From contig OX104132.1 in NCBI GenBank assembly GCA_944470555.2, positions 352,931-416,930 of the forward strand: a stretch of 64,000 nucleotides of DNA, read 5' to 3'. The first letter of the stretch is position 1. The number at the start of each line of letters is the position of its first letter. A program made the position numbers and the translations under genes. The notes beneath the pieces were generated by a model, which worked only from the letters and a program-made list of their open reading frames with translations, did not search any database and was not told where the DNA came from. Origin of the DNA: Heterobilharzia americana. Taxonomy: Eukaryota > Platyhelminthes > Trematoda > Strigeidida > Schistosomatidae. Positions 58,701-61,639 of this stretch are shown piece after piece.

Positions 58701-59926
58701 CTTCACATCGAAAGTTAATTGATGTGATAAAATCAGCGCTATATGTAGGAAATGAGACTACATAACATTGACTATTATCCAGTGACTGATATGTATATTT
58801 CGTTTATTTCTCCAACTTGTTATATACTAACTCAATAGTCACTCTGCTACCCAAATGTTAGGGCATGGCCTAATATATGATAAAGCAAGCAATTCTTTAG
58901 AAATCCTTTCACATATGGCAATCTATCTATAGTTACTGCTCAAAACTTTATATCTACCAGTTTTAAATGAACTTTACTTACTAAATCCCATAAAAATGAT
59001 GAATCAGGCTTCTCGTGGATTCAAGTAACATTTAGATTATAAATACTTGATCAGTCCATATTCCTTGCAAATACCTGACATTCATAGATATATTTCGATG
59101 TTCAACGACTATAATGGTGAACGTACTTCTTTTGTGGAAAAGGACATACAATACTTCGAAAAGAAGCAACCGTATAGGTTAGTCATCGGAAAGCTTTAGT
59201 CAGACGAAAGCAATCATAACATTTTGGTGACAATTGTAAACTGTCCCAGCTTATCTGACTCACTAGCAATAGGAAACCTTGTGTTAGTGAAACAGTCTAT
59301 GAGATAATTGATTTCCTGATTAACAAACTTAAAAGACATCTGAAAATCTGATTGAAACACCCCCCCTACAAGGAATTTAGCTGCAGCACTGTTTTAGCTG
59401 ATTCAGTTTCATTGTATTTTTGCCTCATGGTCAGTTAATACATTTGCATCGAATGTAATGGAGGTTACGAAAGACGTTTACAACACTGGAGACATGACTA
59501 TGGTCAGTGGACTGATTAGAATATTTGAAAAATCTGGAAGACTAAATATTCTATCACTGTAGAATAAGACCGTAGTTGTGTCCATGTTTATGGTGTTGAT
59601 TTGATGAGTAGAGTTTCAGTGATCAACCTTTCCATCCTTCATACCATAGAAAGTTTAAGAATTGTTATTTGGTGTCCACCCTGTTGTATCATTACATGCA
59701 TAGCAATGAATGGTTTCTCTTCTAGAATTTTTGTCTTGATAGTTTATTTATAATCATCTCTCAGTTAATTTGCCTTGGTTTCTTTCCTTTTTATGTTTCA
59801 CTACACGTTTGTGTGACAGATCTCCTAAGCGTTCCTTACGACGTCTATCACAAAATATAGGCGGATCTCAACAACAGACTAGTCTCTTTGGAAGTGCATT
59901 CATGAATGTTTTCGGCAGCCAATCTG
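13430..59926 (+). CDS. SNX14: SNX14-type sorting nexin (PXA-RGS-PX family), 3' partial, split into at least 14 exons
   Basis: Seen: exons 13612-13662, 13697-13792, 13830-13899, 13931-13974, 14007-14094, 14127-14211, 19044-19125, 19175-19513, 21474-21549, 27700-27789, 28836-28953, 34640-35024, 54828-54964 and 59820-59926, plus a likely 5' exon 13430-13560. All introns are GT-AG and phases match at every junction except for one base missing inside the 54828 exon. The order is hydrophobic helix, Cys/Lys-rich linker, PXA domain, RGS-like domain, linker. PXA motifs include [27 protein letters not shown] and [18 protein letters not shown]. Known: SNX14 (yeast Mdm1 and fly Snazarus relatives) is an ER-anchored protein acting at ER-lipid droplet and endolysosome contacts in lipid homeostasis. 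The residue order follows remembered vertebrate SNX14 better than SNX13, SNX19 or SNX25. Inferred: the PX and C-nexin domains lie past the right edge. No start codon is assigned with confidence. Confidence 0.85.
13612..13662 (+). CDS. SNX14: SNX14-type exon: membrane helix
   Basis: It encodes [16 protein letters not shown], a strongly hydrophobic helix matching the position of the second N-terminal transmembrane segment of SNX14. The acceptor is TTTATCAG and the donor GTAAAG. Reading through the donor meets a stop at once, so splicing is needed. Incoming and outgoing phase are both 2. The following intron is 34 bp. Confidence 0.75.
13697..13792 (+). CDS. SNX14: SNX14-type exon: basic linker after the membrane helix
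   Basis: A 96-nt exon encoding a Lys/Arg-rich cytosolic linker that begins [11 protein letters not shown]. Vertebrate SNX14 has a Cys- and Lys/Arg-rich stretch in the same position. It is bounded by introns of 34 and 37 bp, and the frame continues only if both are removed. Confidence 0.75.
   Translation, partial: QMYCEQKNAAISAQKTIDINQRVFNSTEENT
13830..13899 (+). CDS. SNX14: SNX14-type exon: linker into PXA
   Basis: A 70-nt exon entering in phase 2 and leaving in phase 0. It encodes [11 protein letters not shown] just before PXA helix 1, aligning with the lead-in to PXA in SNX14 (pattern ISSKVDASL). The donor GTAATC starts a 31-bp intron, the shortest in the gene. Confidence 0.8.
13931..13974 (+). 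CDS. SNX14: SNX14-type exon: first PXA helix
   Basis: A 44-nt micro-exon encoding [15 protein letters not shown]. The F-x-x-W-Y signature marks the start of PXA domains. It sits between introns of 31 and 32 bp. A gene finder with a larger minimum intron or exon size would miss it. Confidence 0.85.
14007..14094 (+). CDS. SNX14: SNX14-type exon: PXA core
   Basis: It encodes SNPDFMIQL followed by [17 protein letters not shown], matching the PXA helix with the pattern DELR-x(5)-FASVLIRR in SNX14. The acceptor CCGTAG comes straight after a 32-bp intron, and the donor is a strong GTAAGT. It leaves in phase 0. Confidence 0.85.
14127..14211 (+). CDS. SNX14: SNX14-type exon: PXA core
   Basis: It encodes [20 protein letters not shown], equivalent to the SNX14 segment with the pattern D-I-P-x-I-I-x-K-K-L-L. 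It is the last exon of the compact 5' cluster. The donor GTGAGT opens the first large intron (4.8 kb). It leaves in phase 1 and joins the exon at 19044 to form a Glu codon. Confidence 0.85.
14212..16020. other. First large intron of the SNX14-type gene, left part
   Basis: This is AT-rich intron sequence with no recognised repeat or open frame of note. Confidence 0.3.
16020..16150 (-). repeat. S-alpha-like SINE 3' part with hammerhead motif
   Basis: On the minus strand this copy carries the hammerhead segment and the flanking GCTAGCCGCTATC end seen in the other S-alpha-like copies. The tRNA-like 5' part is missing. Confidence 0.7.
16050..16100 (-). ncRNA. Hammerhead ribozyme, core matches consensus
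   Basis: On the minus strand the order is: stem I arm ATCCAG, core CTGACGA, stem II GTCC/GGAC, core GAAA, a three-base-pair stem III (TGC/GCA), then ATT before the second stem I arm CTGGAT. All core positions fit CUGANGA...GAAA. Very small stem III hairpins are known for schistosome S-alpha hammerheads, which may act best as dimers. The ATT cleavage triplet is permitted but usually weaker than ATC. Confidence 0.7.
16225..16330 (-). repeat. RTE 3' untranslated fragment
   Basis: The sequence around GACAAAATCAACTCAGAACC and AAGTTGCCAC resembles the 3' untranslated end of the RTE copy at 36,000-36,090. It stands alone without coding sequence. Confidence 0.4.
16830..18240 (+). mobile_element. RTE element, RT C-terminal half plus 3' end
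   Basis: It starts near palm motif A (LKVSFDSVD with interruptions). It continues through motif B ([19 protein letters not shown]) and motif C ([18 protein letters not shown]), and then the long C-terminal part with [20 protein letters not shown]. Stops and indels are frequent. The 5' half is missing, as expected for target-primed insertion. It lies in the same orientation as the host gene. Confidence 0.8.
18241..19043. other. Intron sequence, no repeat recognised
   Basis: The open frame at 18280-18408 has no known motif and is skipped by the exon model, whose phases match without it. Confidence 0.3.
19044..19125 (+). CDS. SNX14: SNX14-type exon: PXA helix
   Basis: It encodes a charged helix ending in [11 protein letters not shown], aligned with the SNX14 segment that contains KARQKVKN. 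The acceptor is TTTGACAG and the donor GTATTT (weak). The next intron is only 49 bp, the one small intron outside the 5' cluster. Confidence 0.8.
19175..19513 (+). CDS. SNX14: SNX14-type exon: PXA helices with a Ser-rich insertion
   Basis: The largest PXA exon (339 nt). Residues [19 protein letters not shown] are the conserved PXA segment that in SNX14 reads ALRSRRDELHYLRKL. It is followed by LLPFLSMPP, and then by about 50 Ser/Arg/Pro-rich residues where vertebrate SNX14 has a short loop before the last PXA helix. The donor is GTAAGT and the outgoing phase is 2. Confidence 0.88.
19850..20235 (+). mobile_element. RTE 3' terminal fragment
   Basis: The last coding part (pattern [13 protein letters not shown], here [16 protein letters not shown]) and the 3' untranslated region match the ends of the other RTE copies. 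It is truncated at the 5' side. Confidence 0.65.
20236..21085. other. Intron sequence, nothing recognised
   Basis: AT-rich, with no clear repeat or coding motif. Confidence 0.25.
21086..21300 (+). repeat. S-alpha-like SINE with disrupted hammerhead
   Basis: It opens with CGCCGTCGTTGATTGGACCG and ends with CCACTGCTAGCCACT, both shared with the other copies. In the hammerhead (21233-21290) the core reads CTGAC, then four extra bases CAGT, then GA. The conserved CUGANGA is therefore split and cleavage is unlikely. Stem II and GAAA are intact. Confidence 0.75.
21474..21549 (+). CDS. SNX14: SNX14-type exon: last PXA helix
   Basis: It encodes [19 protein letters not shown] followed by ILANS. This is the diagnostic PXA end (pattern L-I-x-E-I-L-x-x-x-V-x-L-P-x-x-D). 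The acceptor is TTTTTCCAG, the donor GTAAGT, and the outgoing phase 0. Confidence 0.9.
21815..21985 (+). repeat. S-alpha-like SINE with core-mutated hammerhead
   Basis: The same 5' and 3' ends as the previous copy, with an internal deletion. The hammerhead (21912-21967) has good stems but reads CTGGCGA instead of CTGANGA. The invariant A of the core is therefore G. Confidence 0.75.
21986..22465. other. Intron sequence, nothing recognised
   Basis: No repeat boundary or coding motif is visible. The SNX14 exon at 21474 lies just upstream, between the two SINE copies. Confidence 0.25.
22470..23390 (+). mobile_element. RTE element, 5' end only
   Basis: The first part (22495-22725) matches the leader of the full-length RTE copy around 41,100-41,300, starting at CGATAGCTGCTACC. 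An ORF1-like Ser-rich stretch follows (22942-23157). The beginning of the endonuclease comes next, with [17 protein letters not shown] and a degraded cysteine pair. It stops there. Keeping the 5' end while losing the 3' end is the reverse of normal RTE truncation. Confidence 0.65.
23690..23935 (-). mobile_element. RTE second family, 3' terminal fragment
   Basis: It matches the 3' end of the element at 6,260 and of the copies at 46,100 and 60,015. The shared landmark is GGGTTCC(T/A)(G)GTGGAACATA on the plus strand. Only about 245 bp remain. Confidence 0.6.
23936..24950. other. Intron sequence, mostly unclassified
   Basis: Around 24,480-24,560 there is a stretch resembling a SINE with a tRNA-like part, but I cannot match it to another copy in the window. 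Confidence 0.25.
24957..25445 (+). repeat. Inverted-repeat family element, single arm with interior
   Basis: The first about 250 bp, starting near GGTACTGTTGATCAGAATGA, match the terminal inverted repeats of the element at 29,826-30,916. The rest (25,215-25,445) is a different interior. The whole is repeated in reverse, nearly base for base, at 45,637-46,085. Confidence 0.7.
25446..26125. other. Intron sequence, nothing recognised
   Basis: No coding motif or repeat end is visible. Confidence 0.25.
26130..26525 (+). repeat. Composite of S-alpha-like SINE pieces with core-mutated hammerhead
   Basis: It begins with a short plus-strand piece (26130-26200), continues with an inverted 5' piece (26200-26300), and ends with a plus-strand tRNA-like part and hammerhead (26335-26520). 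The tRNA-like part reads TGGCTCGGTGGTGTAGTGGA. The hammerhead (26439-26493) has TTGACGA in place of CTGACGA, and stem I is weakened. 26,200-26,520 is repeated in reverse orientation at 33,050-33,385. Confidence 0.75.
26790..26900 (-). repeat. tRNA-like repeat fragment
   Basis: On the minus strand the stretch near TGGCTCACTGGCTAGG resembles the anticodon-side part of a tRNA-derived SINE. It is short and isolated. Confidence 0.35.
26991..27490. repeat. Foldback element B1 with a hammerhead motif in each arm
   Basis: The left arm (26991-27095) and right arm (27390-27490) are imperfect reverse complements. Both contain the ACTGACATCA/TTGATGTCAG outer block and a hammerhead-like block. The left, minus-strand hammerhead (27047-27090) keeps CTGAAGA and GAAA with a weakened stem II. 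The right, plus-strand copy (27393-27436) reads CCGA and is broken. The middle is about 300 bp without an open frame. Confidence 0.6.
27700..27789 (+). CDS. SNX14: SNX14-type exon: linker between PXA and RGS
   Basis: A 90-nt phase 0-0 exon encoding [20 protein letters not shown] and on to WLSKK. It matches the SNX14 linker that begins DP and has the pattern P-L-V-P-F-L. The acceptor is TTTTTATAG and the donor GTATGT. Because it is symmetrical, skipping it would keep the frame. Confidence 0.85.
27986..28340. repeat. Foldback element B2 with a hammerhead motif in each arm
   Basis: The same architecture as the element at 26991-27490, with a shorter middle. The middle shares GTGGCCAGCA and a tRNA-like B-box-type string. 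The left arm carries a minus-strand hammerhead and the right arm (28241-28283) a broken plus-strand one reading CGTTGAG. The outer blocks are ACTGACATCACTTGGAG and CTCCAACTGATGTCAGT. Confidence 0.65.
28043..28089 (-). ncRNA. Hammerhead ribozyme in foldback element, core matches consensus
   Basis: On the minus strand: stem I arm CACTG, core CTGAGGA, stem II GTCC/GGAC with a ten-base loop, core GAAA, a tiny stem III (CAG/CTA), triplet ATC, then CAGTG as the second stem I arm. This is a different family from the S-alpha copies: stem I sequence and flanks differ. Hammerheads are known in Penelope-like elements and in small retroelements. Which of these this belongs to is not clear. Confidence 0.6.
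28480..28600 (+). repeat. Degenerate S-alpha-like SINE
   Basis: Landmarks survive in order: TGACCCAGTGGTCTATTGAA (tRNA-like), TCTCATTGGGATCC, then CTTCCAGCTGACGAATCTG. The hammerhead has lost stem II and GAAA. Confidence 0.45.
28679..28713. repeat. (GT)n microsatellite
   Basis: About 16 uninterrupted GT units in the intron between the exons at 27700 and 28836. A run of G lies just upstream (28634-28644). Confidence 0.95.
28836..28953 (+). CDS. SNX14: SNX14-type exon: start of RGS-like domain
   Basis: It encodes [19 protein letters not shown] followed by [11 protein letters not shown], aligned with the SNX14 RGS start (pattern L-x-F-R-F-M-x-F-L-K, then A-V-x-V-L-Q-F). The acceptor ATGAAG is weak for its type, and the donor is GTAAGT. 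The exon leaves in phase 1 and makes a His codon with the exon at 34640. Confidence 0.85.
29210..29820 (+). mobile_element. RTE element, RT C-terminal fragment
   Basis: Frames include [33 protein letters not shown] and [17 protein letters not shown], all from the region after the RT core. It is 5' truncated and carries many stops. Confidence 0.7.
29826..30916. mobile_element. Element with long terminal inverted repeats enclosing a gag-like remnant
   Basis: The left arm 29826-30106 and the right arm 30650-30916 are reverse complements of each other over about 265 bp. They begin near GATCAGAATGGATATAAG and end inward near CAATTGTAGAAAA. Single arms of the same family occur at 24,957 and 45,640. 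The interior (30107-30650) is GC-richer than its surroundings and codes for a gag-like remnant. I see no transposase. This could be a non-autonomous DNA element or foldback structure with captured retroelement sequence, or an LTR-type element rearranged into inverted form. Confidence 0.6.
30142..30650 (+). pseudogene. Gag capsid-like coding remnant (Ty3/gypsy type)
   Basis: The plus strand reads [20 protein letters not shown], then [20 protein letters not shown] and [19 protein letters not shown]. After one frame change it continues with [20 protein letters not shown] and [13 protein letters not shown]. This follows the helical capsid pattern of gypsy-type gag proteins (F-L-x-x-F, then a target of L-x-G-x-A, then a late V-x-R-Q-L). 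A stop at 30316 replaces a Trp-like position, and further stops are present. There is no zinc knuckle, protease or RT next to it. Confidence 0.55.
30917..31885. other. AT-rich intron, nothing recognised
   Basis: Very AT-rich with an ATT repeat near 31,425-31,445. No coding or repeat motif is seen. Confidence 0.3.
31890..32560 (+). mobile_element. RTE element, 3' fragment
   Basis: Degraded C-terminal coding motifs ([27 protein letters not shown], then [13 protein letters not shown]) are followed by the typical 3' untranslated sequence. Heavily mutated. Confidence 0.55.
33045..33595 (-). repeat. Composite of S-alpha-like SINE pieces with core-mutated hammerheads
   Basis: 33,050-33,385 is the near-identical reverse of 26,200-26,520, including the hammerhead (33074-33125) with TTGACGA instead of CTGACGA. 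A second minus-strand hammerhead follows (33388-33445), reading ATGACGA. Then come a short inverted 3' piece and another 5' piece ending at 33,595. At least four SINE fragments are fused here. Confidence 0.75.
33600..34015. other. Intron sequence, nothing recognised
   Basis: No motif or repeat boundary is visible. Confidence 0.25.
34020..34515 (+). mobile_element. RTE element, C-terminal fragment
   Basis: It reads [46 protein letters not shown] and [12 protein letters not shown], close to the copy at 17,700-17,990. It ends about 125 bp before the SNX14 exon at 34640. Confidence 0.7.
34640..35024 (+). CDS. SNX14: SNX14-type exon: RGS-like domain with Thr/Ser tract
   Basis: A 385-nt exon. It opens with [12 protein letters not shown] (SNX14 pattern E-F-N-D-R-I-L) and [13 protein letters not shown]. 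Next comes a low-complexity insert of Thr and Ser codons (about 34740-34780) and a Ser/Asn-rich stretch, before [19 protein letters not shown] resumes the RGS-like fold. The open frame continues upstream of the acceptor (TTACGATAG), so the ATG at 34546 is intronic and not a start. The donor is GTAGGT and the outgoing phase 2. Confidence 0.85.
35025..35775. other. Start of the 19.8-kb intron, nothing recognised
   Basis: A 76-codon open frame at 35492-35722 has no known motif. Confidence 0.25.
35780..35995 (+). mobile_element. RTE 3' terminal fragment
   Basis: It contains the degraded C-terminal motif with [21 protein letters not shown] reading and the end of the coding region. It abuts, tail to tail, the minus-strand RTE copy that begins near 36,000. 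Confidence 0.5.
36000..37200 (-). mobile_element. RTE element, RT half plus 3' end
   Basis: On the minus strand 36821-37105 gives [20 protein letters not shown], then [14 protein letters not shown] (motif C reads LEYEDD, so the usual YADD Ala is Glu). 36343-36849 gives the C-terminal part, with [20 protein letters not shown] and [20 protein letters not shown]. Two frames cover what was one reading frame. It is 5' truncated just upstream of motif B. Confidence 0.75.
37555..39003 (-). CDS. RTE reverse transcriptase part of the polyprotein
   Basis: An uninterrupted 482-codon frame. Finger motif [18 protein letters not shown] (residues 26-42), motif [13 protein letters not shown] (102-113), motif [16 protein letters not shown] (159-173) and motif [13 protein letters not shown] (203-214) are intact, so both catalytic Asp of YADD are present. 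A long C-terminal region follows, ending LSSS. It has no start of its own, and in the intact element it is fused to the endonuclease. Enzyme activity from this copy is doubtful because of the upstream frameshifts. Confidence 0.88.
   Translation of the reverse strand: MLASIWESNTIPSDWSKSLIIPVFKKGEKSSCDNHRGISLTNIVSKILSSIILRRLSGAREQQARENQAGFRPGRGCIDQIFTLRQVLEHRHAYRRPTIAVFLDLKAAFDSVDREVLWQCLSLKGVPSKYITLLKALYSNTCGHVRAYGELSRELYSSSGVRQGCPLSPFLFNFIIDILMEVSLSSPNYKDVDRITGEFSLDLEYADDIVLLGEDADKMQSLLNTLSGNLRMFGMRFSPPKCKFLLQDWSSAVPRLTIESEVVECVDHFTYLGSRINSGGLVADEISARIQKARLAFANLRHLWRRRDIRLSIKGRVYCTAVRSVLLYGCETWPLKVEDMRRLQVFDHRCLRSIGRIPWCHHVSNAEVRCRVLGRRGKSVDEVVNLHRLRWLGHVLRMPSHRLPRHTMLAEVGSGWKKARGGQTKTWHQCMKSLTVGLSHVGRCRLGGWGPRDKRNQWLETLGDMAQNRSQWRRCIHTLSSS
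39018..40560 (-). pseudogene. RTE APE-type endonuclease part of the polyprotein
   Basis: An open frame of 484 codons (39018-40472). Catalytic landmarks are the Glu of CETR (residue 8), SAYAPTD (97-103), GDLNAQVG (134-141), QIDHIAIS (204-211) and SDHALV (231-236), as in AP-endonuclease-like enzymes that nick the target. Its natural N-terminus, with [20 protein letters not shown], lies upstream at 40,475-40,560 in another frame. At the 3' side the frame slips near 39,088, where the RT lead-in LKR-x-G-x-A-x-G-P-D should be read. Both breaks look like single-base indels. Confidence 0.85.
41310..41945. other. Intron sequence, nothing recognised
   Basis: No clear motif. It lies between the RTE element and the Penelope-like cluster. 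Confidence 0.25.
41950..43250 (-). mobile_element. Penelope-like element, RT end plus GIY-YIG endonuclease
   Basis: On the minus strand 43019-43216 gives an RT palm end ([18 protein letters not shown]). A linker follows (42407-43006), then a GIY-YIG-type domain at 42330-42665 with [29 protein letters not shown] and [12 protein letters not shown]. This RT plus GIY-YIG order is specific to Penelope-like elements. One frameshift separates linker and endonuclease, and the RT N-terminal half is missing. Confidence 0.82.
43270..44310 (-). mobile_element. Penelope-like element, second degraded copy
   Basis: It is similar in order to the neighbouring copy but more decayed: RT end near 44,150-44,290, linker, endonuclease remnants near 43,500-43,700, and 3' end near 43,300. 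It contains a (GT)n tract. About 620 bp (43,310-43,930) are nearly identical to 49,655-50,283. Confidence 0.7.
43421..43453. repeat. (GT)n microsatellite inside Penelope-like copy
   Basis: An uninterrupted GT run at the same internal site as the tract at 49,766, so it belongs to the element and not to the host. Confidence 0.95.
44311..45040. other. Intron sequence with a perfect hairpin
   Basis: Two open frames on the plus strand (44325-44522, 44539-44757) have no known motif. The second is Lys/Glu-rich in its middle ([14 protein letters not shown]), which may be chance in a purine-rich stretch. A 14-bp perfect inverted repeat lies at 44367-44397. Confidence 0.35.
44367..44397. repeat. Perfect 14-bp inverted repeat with 3-base loop
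   Basis: The arms AGAGATCGAAAACT and AGTTTTCGATCTCT flank GAT. No repeat family was matched to it. Confidence 0.9.
45045..45245 (-). repeat. S-alpha-like SINE, nearly complete, with intact-core hammerhead
   Basis: On the minus strand there is a tRNA-like 5' part (TGGCTCGGTGGTCCAGTGGA, then GTTCGTATCCCCGTGGGA like a B box), the hammerhead, and the GCTAGCCAC end. It is the best-preserved SINE copy in the window. Confidence 0.8.
45071..45122 (-). ncRNA. Hammerhead ribozyme, core matches consensus
   Basis: On the minus strand: stem I arm TCCAG, core CTGACGA, stem II GTCC/GGAC, core GAAA, a weak stem III (TTG/GCA), triplet ATC, then the second stem I arm CTGGA. All core bases fit. The weak stem III may limit activity as a monomer. 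Confidence 0.7.
45637..46085 (-). repeat. Inverted-repeat family element, reverse copy of 24,957-25,445
   Basis: Nearly identical in reverse to the copy at 25 kb over about 445 bp, including the interior. It is cut on its outer side by the RTE fragment that begins near 46,100. Confidence 0.7.
46100..47230 (-). mobile_element. RTE second family, degraded 3' half, twin of 60,015-61,140
   Basis: The 3' landmarks match 6,260 and 23,690. The RT part is hardly readable as protein, yet the DNA is nearly identical to the copy at 60 kb for about 1.1 kb, so both descend from an already decayed parent. It is GT-rich on the plus strand, with a GGTT run near 46,838-46,855. Confidence 0.7.
47440..47790. 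repeat. S-alpha-like SINE pieces, old
   Basis: The sequence runs from a CCGTCCTTGATTAATCTG-like start, through a minus-strand hammerhead remnant (47573-47627, TTGATGA core, stem II lost), to a tRNA-like part and an inverted 3' piece ending near 47,780. It is the most diverged copy. Confidence 0.55.
47791..48395. other. Intron sequence, nothing recognised
   Basis: AT-rich, without motifs. Confidence 0.25.
48400..48655 (-). mobile_element. RTE second family, 5' leader fragment
   Basis: It matches the leader of the element at 9,080-9,320, including ATGCCCAACCT(T/A)CCCT and AAGACCGGCTAGTAA-like landmarks, in the same minus orientation. It adjoins a plus-strand fragment of the 3' end of the same family. 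Confidence 0.65.
48665..49195 (+). mobile_element. RTE second family, RT C-terminal end
   Basis: The plus strand reads [39 protein letters not shown] and [19 protein letters not shown], then [17 protein letters not shown]. This is the conserved C-terminal tail of this RTE family and relatively well preserved, with one or two frame changes. Confidence 0.75.
49196..49555. other. Intron sequence, nothing recognised
   Basis: No motifs seen. Confidence 0.25.
49560..50640. mobile_element. Two Penelope-like fragments joined head to head
   Basis: 49,560-50,283 lies on the minus strand and is the near twin of 43,310-43,930, with the same (GT)n tract (49,766-49,794). From about 50,284 to 50,640 a plus-strand fragment carries the endonuclease end and 3' tail (frame 50379-50612, ending [10 protein letters not shown]), matching the 3' end near 42,100 in reverse. 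The two halves therefore point away from the junction. Confidence 0.7.
49766..49794. repeat. (GT)n microsatellite inside Penelope-like copy
   Basis: It is at the same internal position as the tract at 43,421. Confidence 0.95.
50641..51635. other. Intron sequence, nothing recognised
   Basis: No coding motif or repeat end is seen. Confidence 0.25.
51640..52010 (+). mobile_element. Penelope-like RT fragment
   Basis: The plus strand reads [20 protein letters not shown], then [29 protein letters not shown] and RRSVYRKPF. The order fits the RT palm and the following E-x-E, S-V-Y-R-K-P motif of Penelope-like elements. The catalytic YVDD-like site reads CMNDI, so it is dead. Confidence 0.65.
52011..53575. 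other. Intron sequence, nothing recognised
   Basis: AT-rich, with short AAAT runs near 52,245-52,270. No coding motif. Confidence 0.25.
53580..54530 (+). mobile_element. RTE element, C-terminal fragment plus 3' end
   Basis: It reads [39 protein letters not shown], then [20 protein letters not shown] and [18 protein letters not shown]. Similarity to the full-length copy is high, with a few frame changes. It is 5' truncated in the region after motif C and ends with the common 3' untranslated sequence. Confidence 0.8.
54555..54740. repeat. Foldback element, third and degenerate copy
   Basis: It has the outer block ACTAACATCATTTGGGGAAA and the closing block GCAGTTGATGTCAGTCC of the elements at 27.0 and 28.0 kb. 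The hammerhead blocks are ruined. It ends less than 100 bp before the exon at 54828. Confidence 0.5.
54828..54964 (+). CDS. SNX14: SNX14-type exon: end of RGS-like domain, single-base frameshift
   Basis: The acceptor ATATATTTCAG gives [15 protein letters not shown] in the phase expected from the previous exon, matching SNX14 (pattern Y-E-H-V, then E-x-V-F). That frame stops at 54882. The other conserved half, [16 protein letters not shown], is open from 54873 in the next frame and joins correctly to the exon at 59820. At 137 nt, the exon is one base short (or two long) of the length that both neighbours demand. This is either an assembly indel, an allele, or a real break. Confidence 0.8.
55310..55540 (+). 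mobile_element. RTE 3' untranslated fragment
   Basis: It shares with 62,580-62,765 the order TCCACACAT, TTTCCTTAGTGTTC and GATGCCTT...TTGATGTGCTGAT. No coding sequence remains. Confidence 0.6.
55915..56040 (+). repeat. S-alpha-like SINE, old, with hammerhead remnant
   Basis: TTGGCAAATGGGCTCGTATA corresponds to the 5' part of the other copies. The hammerhead (55958-56015) keeps CTGAAGA and GAAA, but the arms of stem I no longer pair and stem II has a mismatch. Confidence 0.55.
56465..56900 (-). repeat. Two tRNA-like SINE copies in tandem orientation
   Basis: Copy one (about 56465-56770) and a shorter copy two (about 56795-56900) share GAAGATGAGATGAAAAT-like and GGATTCGAACC strings. On the minus strand the latter reads GGTTCGAATCC, a perfect B box of a tRNA gene promoter. 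They are not the S-alpha family and have no hammerhead. They are not functional tRNA genes, since no cloverleaf can be completed. Confidence 0.55.
57240..58190 (+). mobile_element. RTE element, RT C-terminal half plus 3' end
   Basis: It starts inside motif C ([13 protein letters not shown]), then shows [17 protein letters not shown] and [15 protein letters not shown] readings, and finally the C-terminal motifs. Many stops are present. Confidence 0.65.
58310..58720 (+). mobile_element. RTE 3' terminal fragment
   Basis: It has the last coding motif region and 3' untranslated sequence similar to 20,000-20,235 and 18,040-18,240. Confidence 0.55.
58721..59819. other. Intron sequence before the exon at 59820, nothing recognised
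   Basis: No repeat or coding motif is seen. Confidence 0.25.
59820..59926 (+). CDS. SNX14: SNX14-type exon: linker before PX
   Basis: It encodes [20 protein letters not shown] followed by [15 protein letters not shown], a basic and Ser-rich linker in the position of the SNX14 stretch between the RGS and PX domains. The acceptor is GTGTGACAG and the donor GTAAGT. It leaves in phase 1. No later exon was recognised before the window ends. Confidence 0.75.
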
Positions 59927-60014
59927 GTAAGTTGTGGACGTGATTACCTTTGACTTTAGTATTTTGAATAGTTTCAACATCCTCTGCATGTACTGAGTTG
60001 TATTACTTTTATAA

Positions 60015-61440
60015 CTTTTTATTGTCTGTCCCTTGGGTTCCTAGTGGAACATACGGCTTCAATAGCACGTCACCATTTCACTTTGTTCTCCCAAGTCTTT
60101 CTAACCTGACTCCATGACTGCCCATAAGCATTTATATTTTCCTCACACCATCTACCCCATGTCACATTCGGACACCCAACTCATCGTTTCCCATTCTGGT
60201 CCCACTGCACAGCATGCTCTGGAGTGTGTTATCCTCAAACAGTCTTCTCCGTCTATGTCGAATCCAATCCAATCGAATCCATCTCCACTTTCTGGTTGTG
60301 CACATTTGTTGGGCGATAGGTTGTTGTCTGGTTGGTTCGTTGCGAGAGTGATTTGCTTGTTGGTTATTGTTATTATTCTGGACGTCTGATCTGATCTAAT
60401 CTGATCTTATCTTCAGTATGGAGTGGGCGTAGGCGGTAGTTGTTGATGTATTTGTGTAGTTGGTTGGAGATGGTTTTGGTAATGCGTGAAGTCTGTGAAG
60501 TATTTGGAAGGAGTGACTTGACTGAGGTTAGTGTTGAAAATCGTGATGTTGTTGACGCTTTATTCTGAGTGTATTGGAGTGCAGTAGACGTTCACACTGA
60601 TTTCAGATTAATGCAGGAAGGTGTGTTTTGTTGTCTTTTGGATGTTGGGTGACTTTGACATCGTGACGTGTGCCTGTATCGCTTGTAGTTGATACGATGC
60701 TGCATAGTTGGTTGGGTAGTTGGGTAGATGAAAGAGACAAGTTTGTTAGATTTCTCCCATTGATGTTGCTTGTTGTTGTTGGTTGGTTGATTGGGTATGT
60801 TCATCACCTGTGTCTTGTGTATGTTAACGTGAATGAAGTCTTGTGTTTTTTGTCCTGGTTGTTCTGGTAAGTTGTTATTTTTGTGCTATAGATCTTCGAG
60901 TTTGTGCTATATTAGACATGAATCATGATTGTGGAGATGGAAATGTTCAAGTGTGTTTTGATTGGTGAAGCAGCGTGTGTCTATCTTCTTGCTCCTCATC
61001 GTTTGTTGTATGATGTAGTCTAGTGGACGGTAATGAGGAAGATGATGGGTGATAGTAGGTGGCAACCTTTTCTTGTGTTCCTCCTGTCTTCACTTGAAAG
61101 ACATGACTGAGCTTTCCATTGTGAATCACTTAGCATTTAGCATCATATAGCCTCTAGCTGTTAAAAGAGGTTGATAAGGGTTCGTGGTATTCGTATTGTT
61201 GAAGCAGCTGCCAAATTACTTCTCGTTAGACTCTGTCGAAGGCTTTTTCAAGGTCGCTGAAGTTGAGGTAGAGAGTTGACTTCCATTCTATGCTCTCTTT
61301 GTTCTATGATCATGCGTATCGAATCGCTGCAGTTTGATCTGCACCTGATTTGTTATTCCTGTAACCAGCCTGGTACTGAGTTGTATACCAATCGAAATTA
61401 ACAATGAAAGGAGATCTCCAACTGGATATACTAATGGTTT
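60015..61440 (-). mobile_element. RTE second family, degraded 3' half, twin of 46,100-47,200
   Basis: Nearly identical to the copy at 46 kb up to about 61,140, and extends further into the RT (near 61,200-61,400, with a readable ESTLYLNFSDLEKAFDRV-like stretch in the minus frame). The two copies share their lesions. Confidence 0.7.
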
Positions 61441-61639
61441 CATGTAATTTTTACCAATTATGATAATGCTACTTGATTCGTATTAAATTTATTATATGTT
61501 TACTGGCAAACTTATATGATTTGTATCGGGTAGAGGCAGGGAGACAAACTCAACAGTTTCACTCTCGATCATTATAAATTGCTTAATCCATTCCTATTCA
61601 TTAATAATTCGAAGTGAAATCAGCTAATGAGACTGAGAA

